DNA from: Agriotes lineatus
Lineage: Eukaryota > Arthropoda > Insecta > Coleoptera > Elateridae
Direction: 5' to 3'
Length of the DNA stretch: 64,000 bases
Assembly (NCBI GenBank): GCA_940337035.1
Contig: CALNHX010002706.1
Location: 106,440-170,439, forward strand
Shown: positions 1 to 10,444 of the stretch, one piece after another
Layout of the letters: each line of letters starts with the position of its first letter
Numbering within the stretch: position 1 is the first letter of the stretch
Made by a program: the position numbers and the translations under genes
Notes under the pieces: model-generated
The model's database searches: none
The model's input: the letters and a program-made list of their open reading frames with translations, nothing else
What the model was told of the DNA's origin: nothing

Positions 1-469
1 GCCAGGTGAGGCAATGACCATCTAGTAATTTTGTTGGCAGAACCTCTGTTGCAACTAAACTTCCTCATGGAAATTCACACTTTTTGTGTTAGGTTAGGTT
101 GTTTTCAGTTTAAGGTTATATTTTCTGAATAGGTACATTGTGGCCGGATATTCTCTAGTCTCCACATCGACTCGCGTTCTTTTAAATTTGGTCTGTCCTT
201 TTTAAATTGGAAGTAGCATCGTTTAATGGAAATTTTTTGTTGTAACAGAATTATTTTGGGCATTTTGACTTTTCCTTTGACAGAAATTAAAATTATTTTT
301 ACACATTTGATAAATCATTTATTTTCCTACGAATATTAAAATAATAAATCTGGCAATGTGGTGGCAAGAAAATGTCGAACAGACACTGACAGAAAAAAAA
401 AGTTGCATCCGCTACATCATCGAATCAGTTAGTCCAACATGAAAAGAAAAAAACATAGCCAACTCTGTC

Positions 470-937
470 CCAAATGGTCGTGAACGGCTTATATTCATTG
501 TTACTGCTGCCCGGGCCTTGCTTAGTGATTCAACGTGCTTTTTTTTATTTCAGGGTGTCGTTTGAGATAACCCTAGAACCATGTTCGTCCTGGCGTTTTG
601 CTGTCATTAATAAAACGAACATTCTTTCCACTTTCTATTATATATTTTTTAACAGATTGTATTAAATTGTTTCTGTGAACAGGGAAGGCTTTTCCAGCCA
701 TCGCTAATATCCACTCGACTAATGACTGTTCTTCATTTTCAGATAATTCGGTCATTGGACCCTTTTTTCGTTTAAGTCCCAGAAACTTTTCGCACAAGTG
801 TACTGCGTGGAACATTAAATTCGGCGGCTGCTTTCTTCTTACTCATAGTACCTACCCGTTCTTACTGCATCTATCGCTTTATTCATACTATCTTCAGAGT
901 AAGAAAAGAATTGTCGTTTATTCTTTATTTTGCCCAT
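470..937 (-). pseudogene. pogo/Tigger-like transposase, N-terminal fragment
   Basis: Reading the minus strand from an ATG at 937, the product starts with a psq-type helix-turn-helix (MGKIKNK, then SEDSMNKAIDAVRTG, then KKKAAAEFNVPRSTL). After a frameshift near 840 it continues into a CENP-B-type DNA-binding domain (EEQSLVEWILAMAGKAFPV ... PGRTWF). It then decays past 573 into a KRHPEIKK remnant. The DDE catalytic domain is absent. Full pogo transposases are several hundred residues, so this is a 5' piece only. The family assignment rests on the order HTH, CENP-B-like domain, PGRxWF and RHPEI. It is a relic with no sign of current coding function. Confidence 0.7.
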
Positions 938-1367
938 ATCTGAAGAATAATAATATGCTCTGAATGAAGTATTTTGCTAAATAGGGCTTTTTATAAGGGG
1001 TGACCATTACTGAACTACACACGTCTAGTATGGTCATGCATGGTGTCCTTTACAGAAGCAATGATGAAAACACCTGTACCAGTAATGGCGACCCCCTCTT
1101 AACCTAACCTTTCCGATTAATACTAATAATTCACAAGAAAAACCTTCATTTATATGTAATATAATTCGAATTACCGCACTTACTTGATCTTTTCGGATAT
1201 TCACAAGTAGGATAATGCGGGTGGAAGATAAAAGGTCTCAAACTTGCCAGGAAATTGAAACACAACTATCTTGCACTCCACTTCAGAAAATAATTTGACA
1301 TTTGACAGGAAATTGACATAAGAGCTCTTACGACGTTTTTGACATACTGATAAATGATGAAATTCCT

Positions 1368-1915
1368 TTTTCCGTCAATCGTTTATATATCGACTCATTA
1401 ATGCATGATTTTGTCTAAAAAATCATGCATTAATAGACCCGTTTTCGCAATGATTTTATATAGGCAACCATACGTACTAAACGTCAAATGTATCTGAAAT
1501 GTCAAAACTAAAGGTTAAATTATTCCGTGGATTTATTAATATAAATATTTACATTAGAAAACGCTTCGCTCAATATCTTTGTGGCAGTTTGTATTTTATA
1601 CCTATCGAGTTCTCAATGTATCCTTCGGCAACAGAGGTGGATTTCCAACCGCCAAGTATTTTAATTGCCGTAAAATTGCTCCGGCATCGGCAACCATACG
1701 TACTAAACGTTAAATGTATCTGAAATGTCAAAACTAATAAATATTTTTGATGGATTTTAATAAACGTACGATTGACGGAAAAGTATTGTAACCAACTCTT
1801 ATGTTAATCGGTGATTAATAATCTCGCTCATTAACGCGTTCGCTCGCTCCACTCGCTCACGCGTTAAAATCTCTCGATTATTAATCACCTATATTAACAC
1901 ACTTGTTGGTTAAAT
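1368..1915. repeat. MITE-like element with inverted repeats and nested hairpins
   Basis: A 15-bp inverted repeat (TTTTCCGTCAATCGT at 1368-1382, its complement at 1768-1782) encloses a palindrome at about 1397-1434. It also encloses a roughly 45-bp direct repeat beginning GGCAACCATACGTACTAAA (about 1464 and 1688). Next to it, 1810-1889 forms a second hairpin built on GGTGATTAATAATC, followed by TTAACACACTTGTTGGTTAA. The same end module recurs at 16302-16425, so this is a dispersed family. No coding potential is visible. Confidence 0.6.
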
Positions 1916-2399
1916 AACCATTTTGGCATTGTTTATAGGTACACTCATAAAGAAACCACTTCTTTGTGGGTACATGAATACCAAATGCCATACCTACTAT
2001 AAAAATCTGGTGTGATACACGCACACAACTTTCTTTTACAGTGATCTTATGATTAGCCAAACATTTTATTTTAAATTTGTAAGCATTTGTCAAAAATTTT
2101 CAAAAATTACAAATTTTACAAAAACGGTACAAAATAAAGTGTTAGTTCAAGAGACAAATTTTCTCTAGAATTTTATGCTTAATTCAAAAATGTATTAATA
2201 TACGGGTATTCTATTTAAAATAGGAGTTAATAATAAAAATAGAAAAAAAAACAAAAGAAACCCATTTTAGAAGTATTCACTGGAAAATCACATCTCACAT
2301 CAATACACATTAAAAATGTAATCAAAATGTAAGTTAAAAAAAATCGTTAGAGCCGTTTTTTTAAAAATCGAAAAAAACTGAAAAATCACAAGAGTAAAC

Positions 2400-2690
2400 A
2401 CGTACTTCCGGTTATGCGATTTTCTTCAAAAGTTTGCTGTCGCATCTACATAGTATACAAAACTTATATATGAAGTTTCAACGCCATACCTCTTTCCGTT
2501 TTTGAGATATTCTGTTCACAGGCAGACACACAGACAGACAGACCAATGAAAGAAAAAAATGTTTTTTGAGATCAGGGGACTCTAAAACGTGAAGATCTGT
2601 TAAAAACTCAATTTCAAATTTTTGGGTGAATCCAATACTTCCTTTATTGTAAAAGGAAGTAAAAAGGCGGTAAAAGGCAAAACAATTAAT
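2400..2690 (-). repeat. Dispersed repeat family with a CTGT-rich core, copy 1
   Basis: On the minus strand the copy reads TTTTACTTCC near its start, then AGATCTTCACGTTTTAG, then a CTGTCTGTCTGT stretch, then a segment ending near ACTTCCGG. The same order recurs at 37475-37650 (plus strand) and 38870-39100 (minus strand). Apparent ORFs across it contain the translated CTGT run and are not genes. I cannot assign a transposon class because no terminal repeats or target duplication are clear. Confidence 0.55.
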
Positions 2691-3244
2691 TAAAAAAGTG
2701 AGGTTAGGCAAGAGTCAACTTACTGAAGTTGTGATCTAAAGTACGTTTTTTTTTCTATAATAACTGTCAAAGTGTTACAATGTTGGTAGATATGTGATTA
2801 AAACGCTAGGAATTTGTATACCTTGTGTTGTAGAACTTTTTAAATTATGGTTGTGTCAATTTGAATGTCAAAGTTTCTTAATTTGTACTCTTGACAATTT
2901 TTTTTTTAACATGGAATGATTATGTTCATTTTCAAATATTGCAAGTTTAATAATTAATCAATTTGCAATATTTTACTATGCTGTTCGTTTTATCCACTAC
3001 TATTACATATCTGTCAAAATGACAATAATTTTTTTAGTAGAAAAAAATAACTAAAAATCTATGTACCAACATTATTAAAACTAGGGACCCTGCAGGAATG
3101 CAACTTATCCCCTAAAAAGTTGACCTTGAAAATTATTATAGAAAAAAAATGTACTTTAATAACGTAGTTTACATAGTTAATTGGTAGCTCCAGAGAGTTA
3201 TTCACACACAACTTGAATGAGCTGTTTTATAATTATTGTTTTCT

Positions 3245-3323
3245 CTAATAAGTACTTAATAATGGTGAGGCACTAACACCCCATGAAGGAGCTTGGCCTG
3301 CAGGCCAAGCTAATAAGTACTTA
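3245..3323 (-). mobile_element. 5'-truncated SINE fragment with a 14-bp target duplication and snap-back end
   Basis: A 51-bp body (3259-3309) matches the 3' tail of the full SINE at 34511-34791 (AATGGTGAGGCACTAACACC and onward). It is flanked by perfect 14-bp direct repeats CTAATAAGTACTTA (3245-3258 and 3310-3323). Its truncated 5' side ends in a perfect 20-bp palindrome, GCTTGGCCTGCAGGCCAAGC (3291-3310). This suggests the cDNA end folded back during insertion. Confidence 0.8.
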
Positions 3324-3629
3324 CCACAAGCAATAAATTAACACCCCAAGGATAATCCAACATACACGCCCCACAAAAAGCCTTGCAGAAACGTAAAGAC
3401 AAAGAGTAAACAAATACTCTCTATCCGCATAAACCCGCACTATCCGGACTTGTGGTTAATGGCGCGTATTTTAAATCTTAATTAAAGAATGTGATAAATA
3501 CTATTACATAGTATTCATTCCTTAGACTATATATTTACACTCGGTATATGTATAAAAATTAACCTAATAAAAGACAGTTTTTTAAATGTTCATATGACTT
3601 TTGTACATGTAGATTATAAGGGTACTAGC

Positions 3630-5550
3630 AAGATGCCCGTTCTTCGTACGGACTACAAATGTTTGTTTTTTCTTCTAAATCTCAAATGCATTCTAGAGTG
3701 CCCCCTCCTCCATCACTCAATACGCTAAACAGTTTACCACTTTTCGCCTCTTAGGGGTGCAATTTCTAAAAAAAATCAGCCCGTTTTATACTGAAATTAA
3801 CCCACAGCGAAAAATAATTTTAACTTCCTACTTCTATTCAGTTTTCCCTTTTTACCGGTTTAGGGGTGAAATTTAAAAAAACCCTTAAAAACATTTTCTA
3901 AAGATTTAAAAATACATCTATATGCCAAAAAAGAATGATCTAACTCAACAAACACAGGAGATACAAAGAGTTCTATAATTCACCCCGAATTCAAATTGGC
4001 ACCTTTTAATGGTTGATTAGGGCAATGAAATGTGGTTTTAGACATTTGCATTGGATAGCTACTCATGCAAACACCAAGTCGATATCTTACCGGGCCTAAG
4101 AGATATTGTGGAATTCGTAAAAACATAGTTTACCCCTTTTATACCCCTTTAGGGGTACATTTTCAAAATCACCAAAACCATTTTTTAGATATTTTAAAAA
4201 TATATCTATATACCAAAAAAGACTGATCTAACTCAATAAACATAGGAGTAACGCAGGGTCTTTAATTCACCCCCTACCCTTTTTCAGTTTTTCCGCCTTT
4301 TACCTCTTTAGGGTTAACATTTTCAAAATCCCGTACACCTCTTTCTAAATATTTTAAAAATACATCTACATGCCAAAAAAGAGTGTTTTAACTCAATAAA
4401 CATAGGAGATATTTAGGGTTCTTTAATTCAGCCCCAATCCACACTTGAACCTTTAGGGGTTGATTAGGACAAAATCGTAAAGTACGTTTTTAGGTATTTG
4501 CATTGATAATCTTTGCAAGTAGACACCAAGTCGCTATCTCATCGGGTCTAAGAGATATTGAGGAACTCGTAAAAACACATTTTACCTCTTTTCACCCCCG
4601 TATGAGAGGAATTTCAAAAAATCTCTTTTAACCCTTTTTATTATAAAATGGAACTCACAGCGAAAAAAATTAATAAATTAACCCCCTCCCCCACTTTTTA
4701 GTTTATCCTCTTTTTACCCCTTTAGGGGTCCTTTACGCCCCTTTATAAATATTTAAAAAATCCATCTGTATGCCAAAAAAGAATGTTCTAACTCAATAAA
4801 CATAGGAAATACTTACGGTTCTTTAATTCACCCCCAATCCAGATTTGCACCTTTAGGGGTTGATTAGGGCAAAATACTAAAATAAGTGTCTAGGTATTTG
4901 CATTGATAATATTTGCAAGTAAACACCAAATCGCTATCTCATCGGGTGTAAGAGATATTGAGGAACTCGTGAAAACACATTTTACCCCTTTTCACCCCCG
5001 TAGGGGAGGAATTTCAAAATATCCCTTTTAACCCATTTTATTGTGAAATGGAACTCACGGCGAAAAAAATTAATAAACTTAACCCCCCCACACCTTTTCA
5101 GTTTTTCCTTCTTTTACCCCTTTAGGGTTAACATTTTCAAATTCCCTTACACCCCTTTCTAAATATTTTAAAAATCAATCTATGTGCCAAAAAAGAATGT
5201 TCTAACTCAATAAACATAGGAAATACTTAGGGTTCTTTAATTCACCCCCAATCCACATTTGCACCTTTAGGGGTTGATTAGGGCAAAATCCTAAAATACG
5301 TTTCTAGGTATTTACATTGATAATCTTTGCAAGTAAACACCAAGTCAATATCTTATCTGGTGTAAGAAATATTGAGGAATTCGTGAAAACACATTTTACC
5401 CCTTTTCACCCCCTTAGGGGTCGAATTTCAAAAAATCCCTTCTTAACACTACCTTACGTAACAAACCGAACCTTCCACCCAAATTTCAAGTTTTTAGTGC
5501 CAGTGGTTTCGGCTCTGCGTTGATTAGTCGGGGTTGTGACTTTCCTTTAT
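3630..5550. repeat. Array of diverged ~400-440 bp repeat units
   Basis: Landmarks recur in order. TGCCAAAAAAGAATG-type blocks lie near 3922, 4212, 4370, 4769 and 5186. TTGATTAGGGCAA blocks lie near 4012, 4456, 4859 and 5274. AGAGATATTGAGGAACTCGT-type blocks lie near 4102, 4553, 4953 and 5372. Units are separated by ACCCCTTTTCACCCC / TAGGGG hairpin-like motifs. The array starts near a CTAGCAAGATGCCCGTTC motif and ends in a distinct tail with GTGCCAGTGGTTTCGGCTC near 5500. It looks like a non-coding transposon body with internal tandem units; the class is unknown. Confidence 0.6.
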
Positions 5551-5790
5551 ATACCGTGTGTCCACAGGAGGACGCACCATAGGGATAACCAAATAGAATA
5601 GAAATCGGCTAATGCTGTGGTCGCCGGCACGCTAAAACGTTGTTTTCTGGCTTCTGACTCGCCACTGTATGAAACAATATTGTTATAAATGGTACAAGAA
5701 AAGGGACGGTGGTCATAGCACTGGTTGATATTTATATTCTATTAGCATTATCTTATCTCTATGGTGCGTACTCCTGTGGACACACGGTAT
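5551..5790. mobile_element. Tc1/mariner-type MITE
   Basis: The element is about 240 bp, with roughly 38-bp terminal inverted repeats starting TACCGTGTGTCCACAGGAG and ending with its near-complement CTCCTGTGGACACACGGTA. TA dinucleotides sit at both ends, as expected for a Tc1/mariner target duplication. There is no ORF, so it is non-autonomous. Confidence 0.75.
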
Positions 5791-6189
5791 GTATAGATTA
5801 TTTCCTTTTTAGTAATTTTTGTTTTTACAATAACTTATAAAGAGCTTAAAAGATGTAGGTAAATAATTTGTGTCTCAATTAACGAATTCAACAAATTTTG
5901 GGGTTTATATATTAAGAATAGAAAATATTATATTAGATATTACATTTAAATGTATCAAATAAGTTCGTTGATTTTATTTTTGGGACGTATCGGTCACGTA
6001 TACGGCGCACATATCCAAGCTTATTTTCAATAAATTTAAACGTGTCAAGTAAGTTTCTTGGTTTTATGTTAGACACGTGTCGGTCACCTATTCACCGTAA
6101 CATATCCAAGTTTGCATCAAGTTAGTAACAAGGAAGTTTCATAAATATTACTTGTACAGAACAAAAGTTACATATCACTGTTCTCTCTA

Positions 6190-6730
6190 TGATCCTTTAC
6201 AGATATGTAACAGGATCATTGTGTTCACTGGGTCCTCGCAAATATACTGAAAAACAGGCTGAATGAGGTAATAGAAGTAGTAATCCGCAATTACTAATGT
6301 GGATTCAGAACGAATAGGTCGGTAAGTGACCAGATATTCGTTATGAAGCAGTTAATTGCCAGTAGTTATGAGCACAACCAAGCACTACTTATGGCATTCA
6401 TCGATTTTATGTAGGCTTATGGTTAGGTAATATGGAAAAATGTATATGCAGTCATGGAAGAACTGGATATATCTACTAAATTAATAGTATTAACAAAAGT
6501 GACAGTCAAAGGAGCTAAATTCAAGGTTAAGATCAATGGAAACATATCAGAAGCTTTTACAGTTAACCGAGGCTTATGACAGAGCGACCCACTCTAAACT
6601 AGTCTATTCAATTTAGACCTGGATAAAATGCTACGGGCTGGCCAGATTCACAGCAAAGGTACAATATATAACCGCATGCACCGGTATATTGTTTATGCCG
6701 ACGATCTAACACTTGGAATTTGGCAATCTT
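6190..6730 (+). pseudogene. Non-LTR retrotransposon reverse transcriptase fragment
   Basis: Conceptual translation gives a decayed RT palm: CGFRTNRSVSDQIFVMKQL, then an AFIDF block (the first catalytic Asp of motif A), then MEELDISTKLIVLTK. Further on it gives SLFNLDLDKMLR and the hallmark YADD box (IVYADDLTL, near 6695). Several stops interrupt it. No endonuclease domain or tail is recognised beside it. The clade is uncertain. Confidence 0.7.
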
Positions 6731-8061
6731 ACAAAGGTTGAATAAAATGATATCACTTTGCATATACTGGGCAGTTGGTTTTTCATTAGTCAGCCTATAA
6801 CTTCGACAATATTAGAGATACAAAAAAAAGTCAAAGGAAAAAGTTTCTTAGTTTCACTTTATCTATAACATAAGAAAAATGAGTTTTTCACGGCTAACTG
6901 CTTTTTGGAAATAACAGCCTGTAGGTATAGTTTTTGTAAAACGACTCTACCTTAAATTATCTTTTCACTAATGTATAACAAGTCAGGAGTCACGTTCCAG
7001 TAGGACAAGTAAAGTTAAATAATAAATTCACAAGAGTTGGCTATGATCGTCTTTCATTTCACTGGTGTTTAATGAACTTTTCGAAAACTTAAGAGTAGTC
7101 TGTGTATTTAAAACGTGAAGCATTTTCTTTCGACATCTATTGTGAAACTTGTTTCTTTAATGAAAGCTGTCACTTTGTAGTTTTGCACAAAAGCCCTAAA
7201 TTTCAAATAAATAATTTTTAGAGACAAACCAACATATGCACGTTATGCAACGGGCAACGCTGTAGCAGTGGAACAATAAAATTCTCAAAGTAGGTCTACG
7301 GTGTTCTGTTGATTTTTGCAATGGACCACTGCACTAAATATTTCAGTCAATGGCCTCTTGAACTGTGAGACACGTGTTAAAGTAGAGGTGTAAAGTGACA
7401 GTAAATTTTTAAGAAAATCGGTATTGCCCAAATTAAATAGGGTGTTTTTGTGTTTATTCTTATTAGCTGTATGTGCTTATTTACACGCTAGTTCGCTGCC
7501 TTCTCTGTTACAGCAAGTACACATGTATTATTGAAACATCTTTTGACGTTGTCCGACCACTAGTTTTCACACTCTTCCATCCTTGCAGTCCCTTTTCGGC
7601 AGGCCACTAGTCTCCGCTTCACCTCGGCTTGTATTTTCCTACCTCCAATGGTATTACGTCTTTACATTCCTTGTTACATAAGTAACTATTACTGTCGTGA
7701 GTATGTTCTAAAGTAGATTTGAGTTGATTTAAGTTTGTGTTTGTTCTCATAGTATTTTTGGGTATTTGTATTCGTCATTTTTGGAGTTGCTAAAATAGAC
7801 ATTTATACAAATAGTGAAAAAGTGCTGTATTGTTTTCACAGGTCACATATTAACAAACGTGAAGCTGCTGTGTTGTGTCAAAATTTATATATGTGCACAG
7901 AATACAAAAAACGTTAATATATTTAAAAATTTCCGACACCCGACACCCGACACCCTAAGGCTATATTATGAATCCCCCACAGAAGACAAAAAAAATGATA
8001 CAGATGGCTATGTAATTTTAGCCTATTTCAGAGCTTATCCTAGGGCTTCCACAAGACCAGC
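6731..8061. other. No recognisable gene; possible 5' part of the following LINE
   Basis: I see no convincing protein family, terminal repeat or RNA gene here. The part nearest 8062 could be 5' UTR or a lost ORF1 of the downstream LINE. An ORF at 7814-8176 only partly overlaps LINE-like sequence and is otherwise unrecognised. Confidence 0.3.
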
Positions 8062-9444
8062 TGCATCAGAATTAAATATTAAAAGCTATAAAATGCCACA
8101 AAATGAAACCTTTCAATATATATTTAGTTCAATATTTACATGTTATTGTAATTACAGAAACATGGTTGTCACCTAATTATGCAGATAAGATGGTACATAT
8201 CCCTGGATATTCAATAGTCCGTACAGATAGAATCACTGCAACTTGGGGCGGAGGGGTATCGGTTTATGTTAAAAATAATCTTACTTGTTCTACTGTTTCA
8301 GTCTGAATTCTCCAACAGCTGAACAACTCTGCATCAAATTTCAACTTAAAAATAACGCTTTGGTACTATTCGGCACCATCTACAAAAGGCAAAATTTTTC
8401 ATATATTCAATTTGTTGACTCCTTGGAGGACTCTATTTCATTTATAACACCTATTGCACGTGAAATTGTATGTGTAGGAGTATTTAATATTAACTTACTG
8501 CACGATGCTGACGTTGCAACTGTAAAACTATTATCTACGTTGGAAGCTTTAGATCTTAAAAAAATAATAAAAGAGCCTATACGCATTGTAGAAAACTCTT
8601 TGACACTTGCTGATCATAACTATGTAAGTAGGGAAAAAGATAATTGCAGTAGAAGTGTTACCAAGTTACATAGTTTGTCTGTTCATTGATTCATTTATGT
8701 TGATTACACCTTAAAAAAGCATCTTATTCAAATGTCTACATTCTATACATTTGGAGATTTTTCCAGGTTAGATTTAGTTTCTTTTGATAACGATCTTCAT
8801 TTACTAATATTTAAATTGACACAATGTAAGTAAATGAAAAATTAGAAATTTTAAATTAAAGTATTTAACATTTTTTGAGTAAATATACAATTAGAACTAC
8901 TGGAATATCAAAACCTAAAGCCTCTTGGTTAACTGATAACAATAAATTTATAACTTCTCTTCGAAGCAAAGCCTTGCAAAAATTTAGACGTGCAAAAAAT
9001 CCAGCACATTGTGGATATTATATATCATTTAGAAATCATGCTACACTGCCTATTAAAGTAAACAAGCATTGTCCAAATACTTTATGGAAATTTCAATAAT
9101 GCAAACATTGCTTTTAAATTGAAAGAAGTAACCATACCACCTCATCTTAGCGATCTGAATAAGATAAACGTTGGAAATTTGTTGATTGTACTACTCCAAG
9201 TACAAATTTAAATTATAATGACCTTTTAGTTTTTATGCACACAATGTATTTAAACGGTTTCCAAATCATTTTTTTATTTCGTACAGGAACAGACGAACAG
9301 GTTTCTAAAACTATACCTACTATAAGAACTAATGCTGCTGGTTTTGATAACTTCAGCTTGCAAATGCCTAAATTATGTTGTCCTTATTTAATTCCATTTG
9401 TAAGGGAAATTATAAATTGCAGTATTAATAGTTATTTATTAGAC

Positions 9445-10220
9445 GAGTGTGGAATGTTACACATTAGTCACGCAAGAAATATTAGCCACGAGACCGTTAG
9501 GTCGAGTGGTTAATTTTCTTAAGTGACTAATGTGTAATTCCACACGAGTTTAATACAAAATTTTATCCAACACCTCCATATGTTGTTCATGTAGGTAATT
9601 ATTTTGAAAATTTATTTGAAAAATAAACGGGGCTGCGCGCGTTATTCCGCGGTCTACCCTATTCAATTTACCACCATTTTTAGGCCTATTACGTTGGGCC
9701 ATTCCGTTCTGTTACACACCCCGCCCCTGCCACCCCCTGTCATCCACCTTACCAAAGAAGGGGGCCCTCGGGGCTCCGCCCCTCTCCAAGAGGGCCCCCA
9801 AGGCTCCGCCCCTCTCCAAGGGGGCCCTCGGAGCTCCGCTCCACTCCAAGGAATCCGTCGGGGCTCCGCCCCACTCCAATGAGGCCCTCGGGGTTCCGCC
9901 CTTTCCCAAGGGGCCTTCGGGGCTCCGCCCCACTTCAAGGGGTCCCTCAGGGCTTCGCCCCACTCCAATAGAGCCCTCGGGGCTTCGCCCCACTTCAAGG
10001 GGGCCCTCGGGGCTCCGCCCCTCTCCAAGGAGGCTCTCGGGGTTCCAAATATCAATTTGAATAATAAATAGTGTTAAATCTAATTTTGTTATTCATGGTA
10101 TCTTTCTACATTCTCTCACTAGTGACTTCTTGAATATTCTCTCACTAGTGAGTAATGTATCACATTACTTATGCAAAATCAACATAATAATAGTGTTATT
10201 ATATGGAGGTGTTGGATAAA
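9445..10220. mobile_element. Non-autonomous inverted-repeat element inserted in the LINE
   Basis: A perfect 20-bp inverted repeat, TTTATCCAACACCTCCATAT at 9562-9581 and its complement at 10201-10220, bounds a GC-rich core. Just outside on the left, 9445-9547 forms a foldback from GTGTGGAAT(GTT)ACACATTAGTCAC and GTGACTAATGTGTAATTCCACAC. GTGAGTAATGTATCACATTAC-like sequence recurs near 10150. LINE coding sequence resumes right after 10220. No transposase is present. The exact outer limit and the target duplication are not certain. Confidence 0.6.
9760..10047. repeat. GC-rich 30-bp minisatellite
   Basis: About ten diverged copies of a roughly 30-bp unit of the form GGGGCCCTCGGGGCTCCGCC plus CCTCTCCAAG stand out sharply from the AT-rich surroundings. 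Because 30 is a multiple of three, several frames on both strands stay open (for example 9604-9882 plus, 9663-10055 minus). I treat these as artefacts of the repeat, not genes. Each unit holds short self-complementary GGGGC/GCCCC pieces, so strong secondary structure is likely. Confidence 0.85.
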
Positions 10221-10444
10221 CAATCTTATTTCCTAGATGCCTGAAACATTGCTAAAGTAATACCACTACCTAAAAAGAAATTACCTAACAAATATAAAGA
10301 TTTAAGACCAATCAGCATTTTGCTCTGTTTTTATCTAATGTTGGAAAAAATCATGGCTCAGCAAATTCGTCAGTATGAAGTAAATATTTAGCCAGAAAAC
10401 CAATCTGGGTTTAGACCTGGCTACAGTTCACAATGTTTTAGTTA

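Noticed and set aside
60..120. Telomere-type TTAGG repeats (AGGTTAGGTT near 90, also near 16670 and 53970)
   Set aside because: Only one or two units occur at each site, always within or near MITE hairpins; there is no tandem array.
9604..10055. Three overlapping ORFs on both strands over the GC-rich stretch
   Set aside because: They arise from a 30-bp repeat whose length is a multiple of three, so frames stay open without selection.
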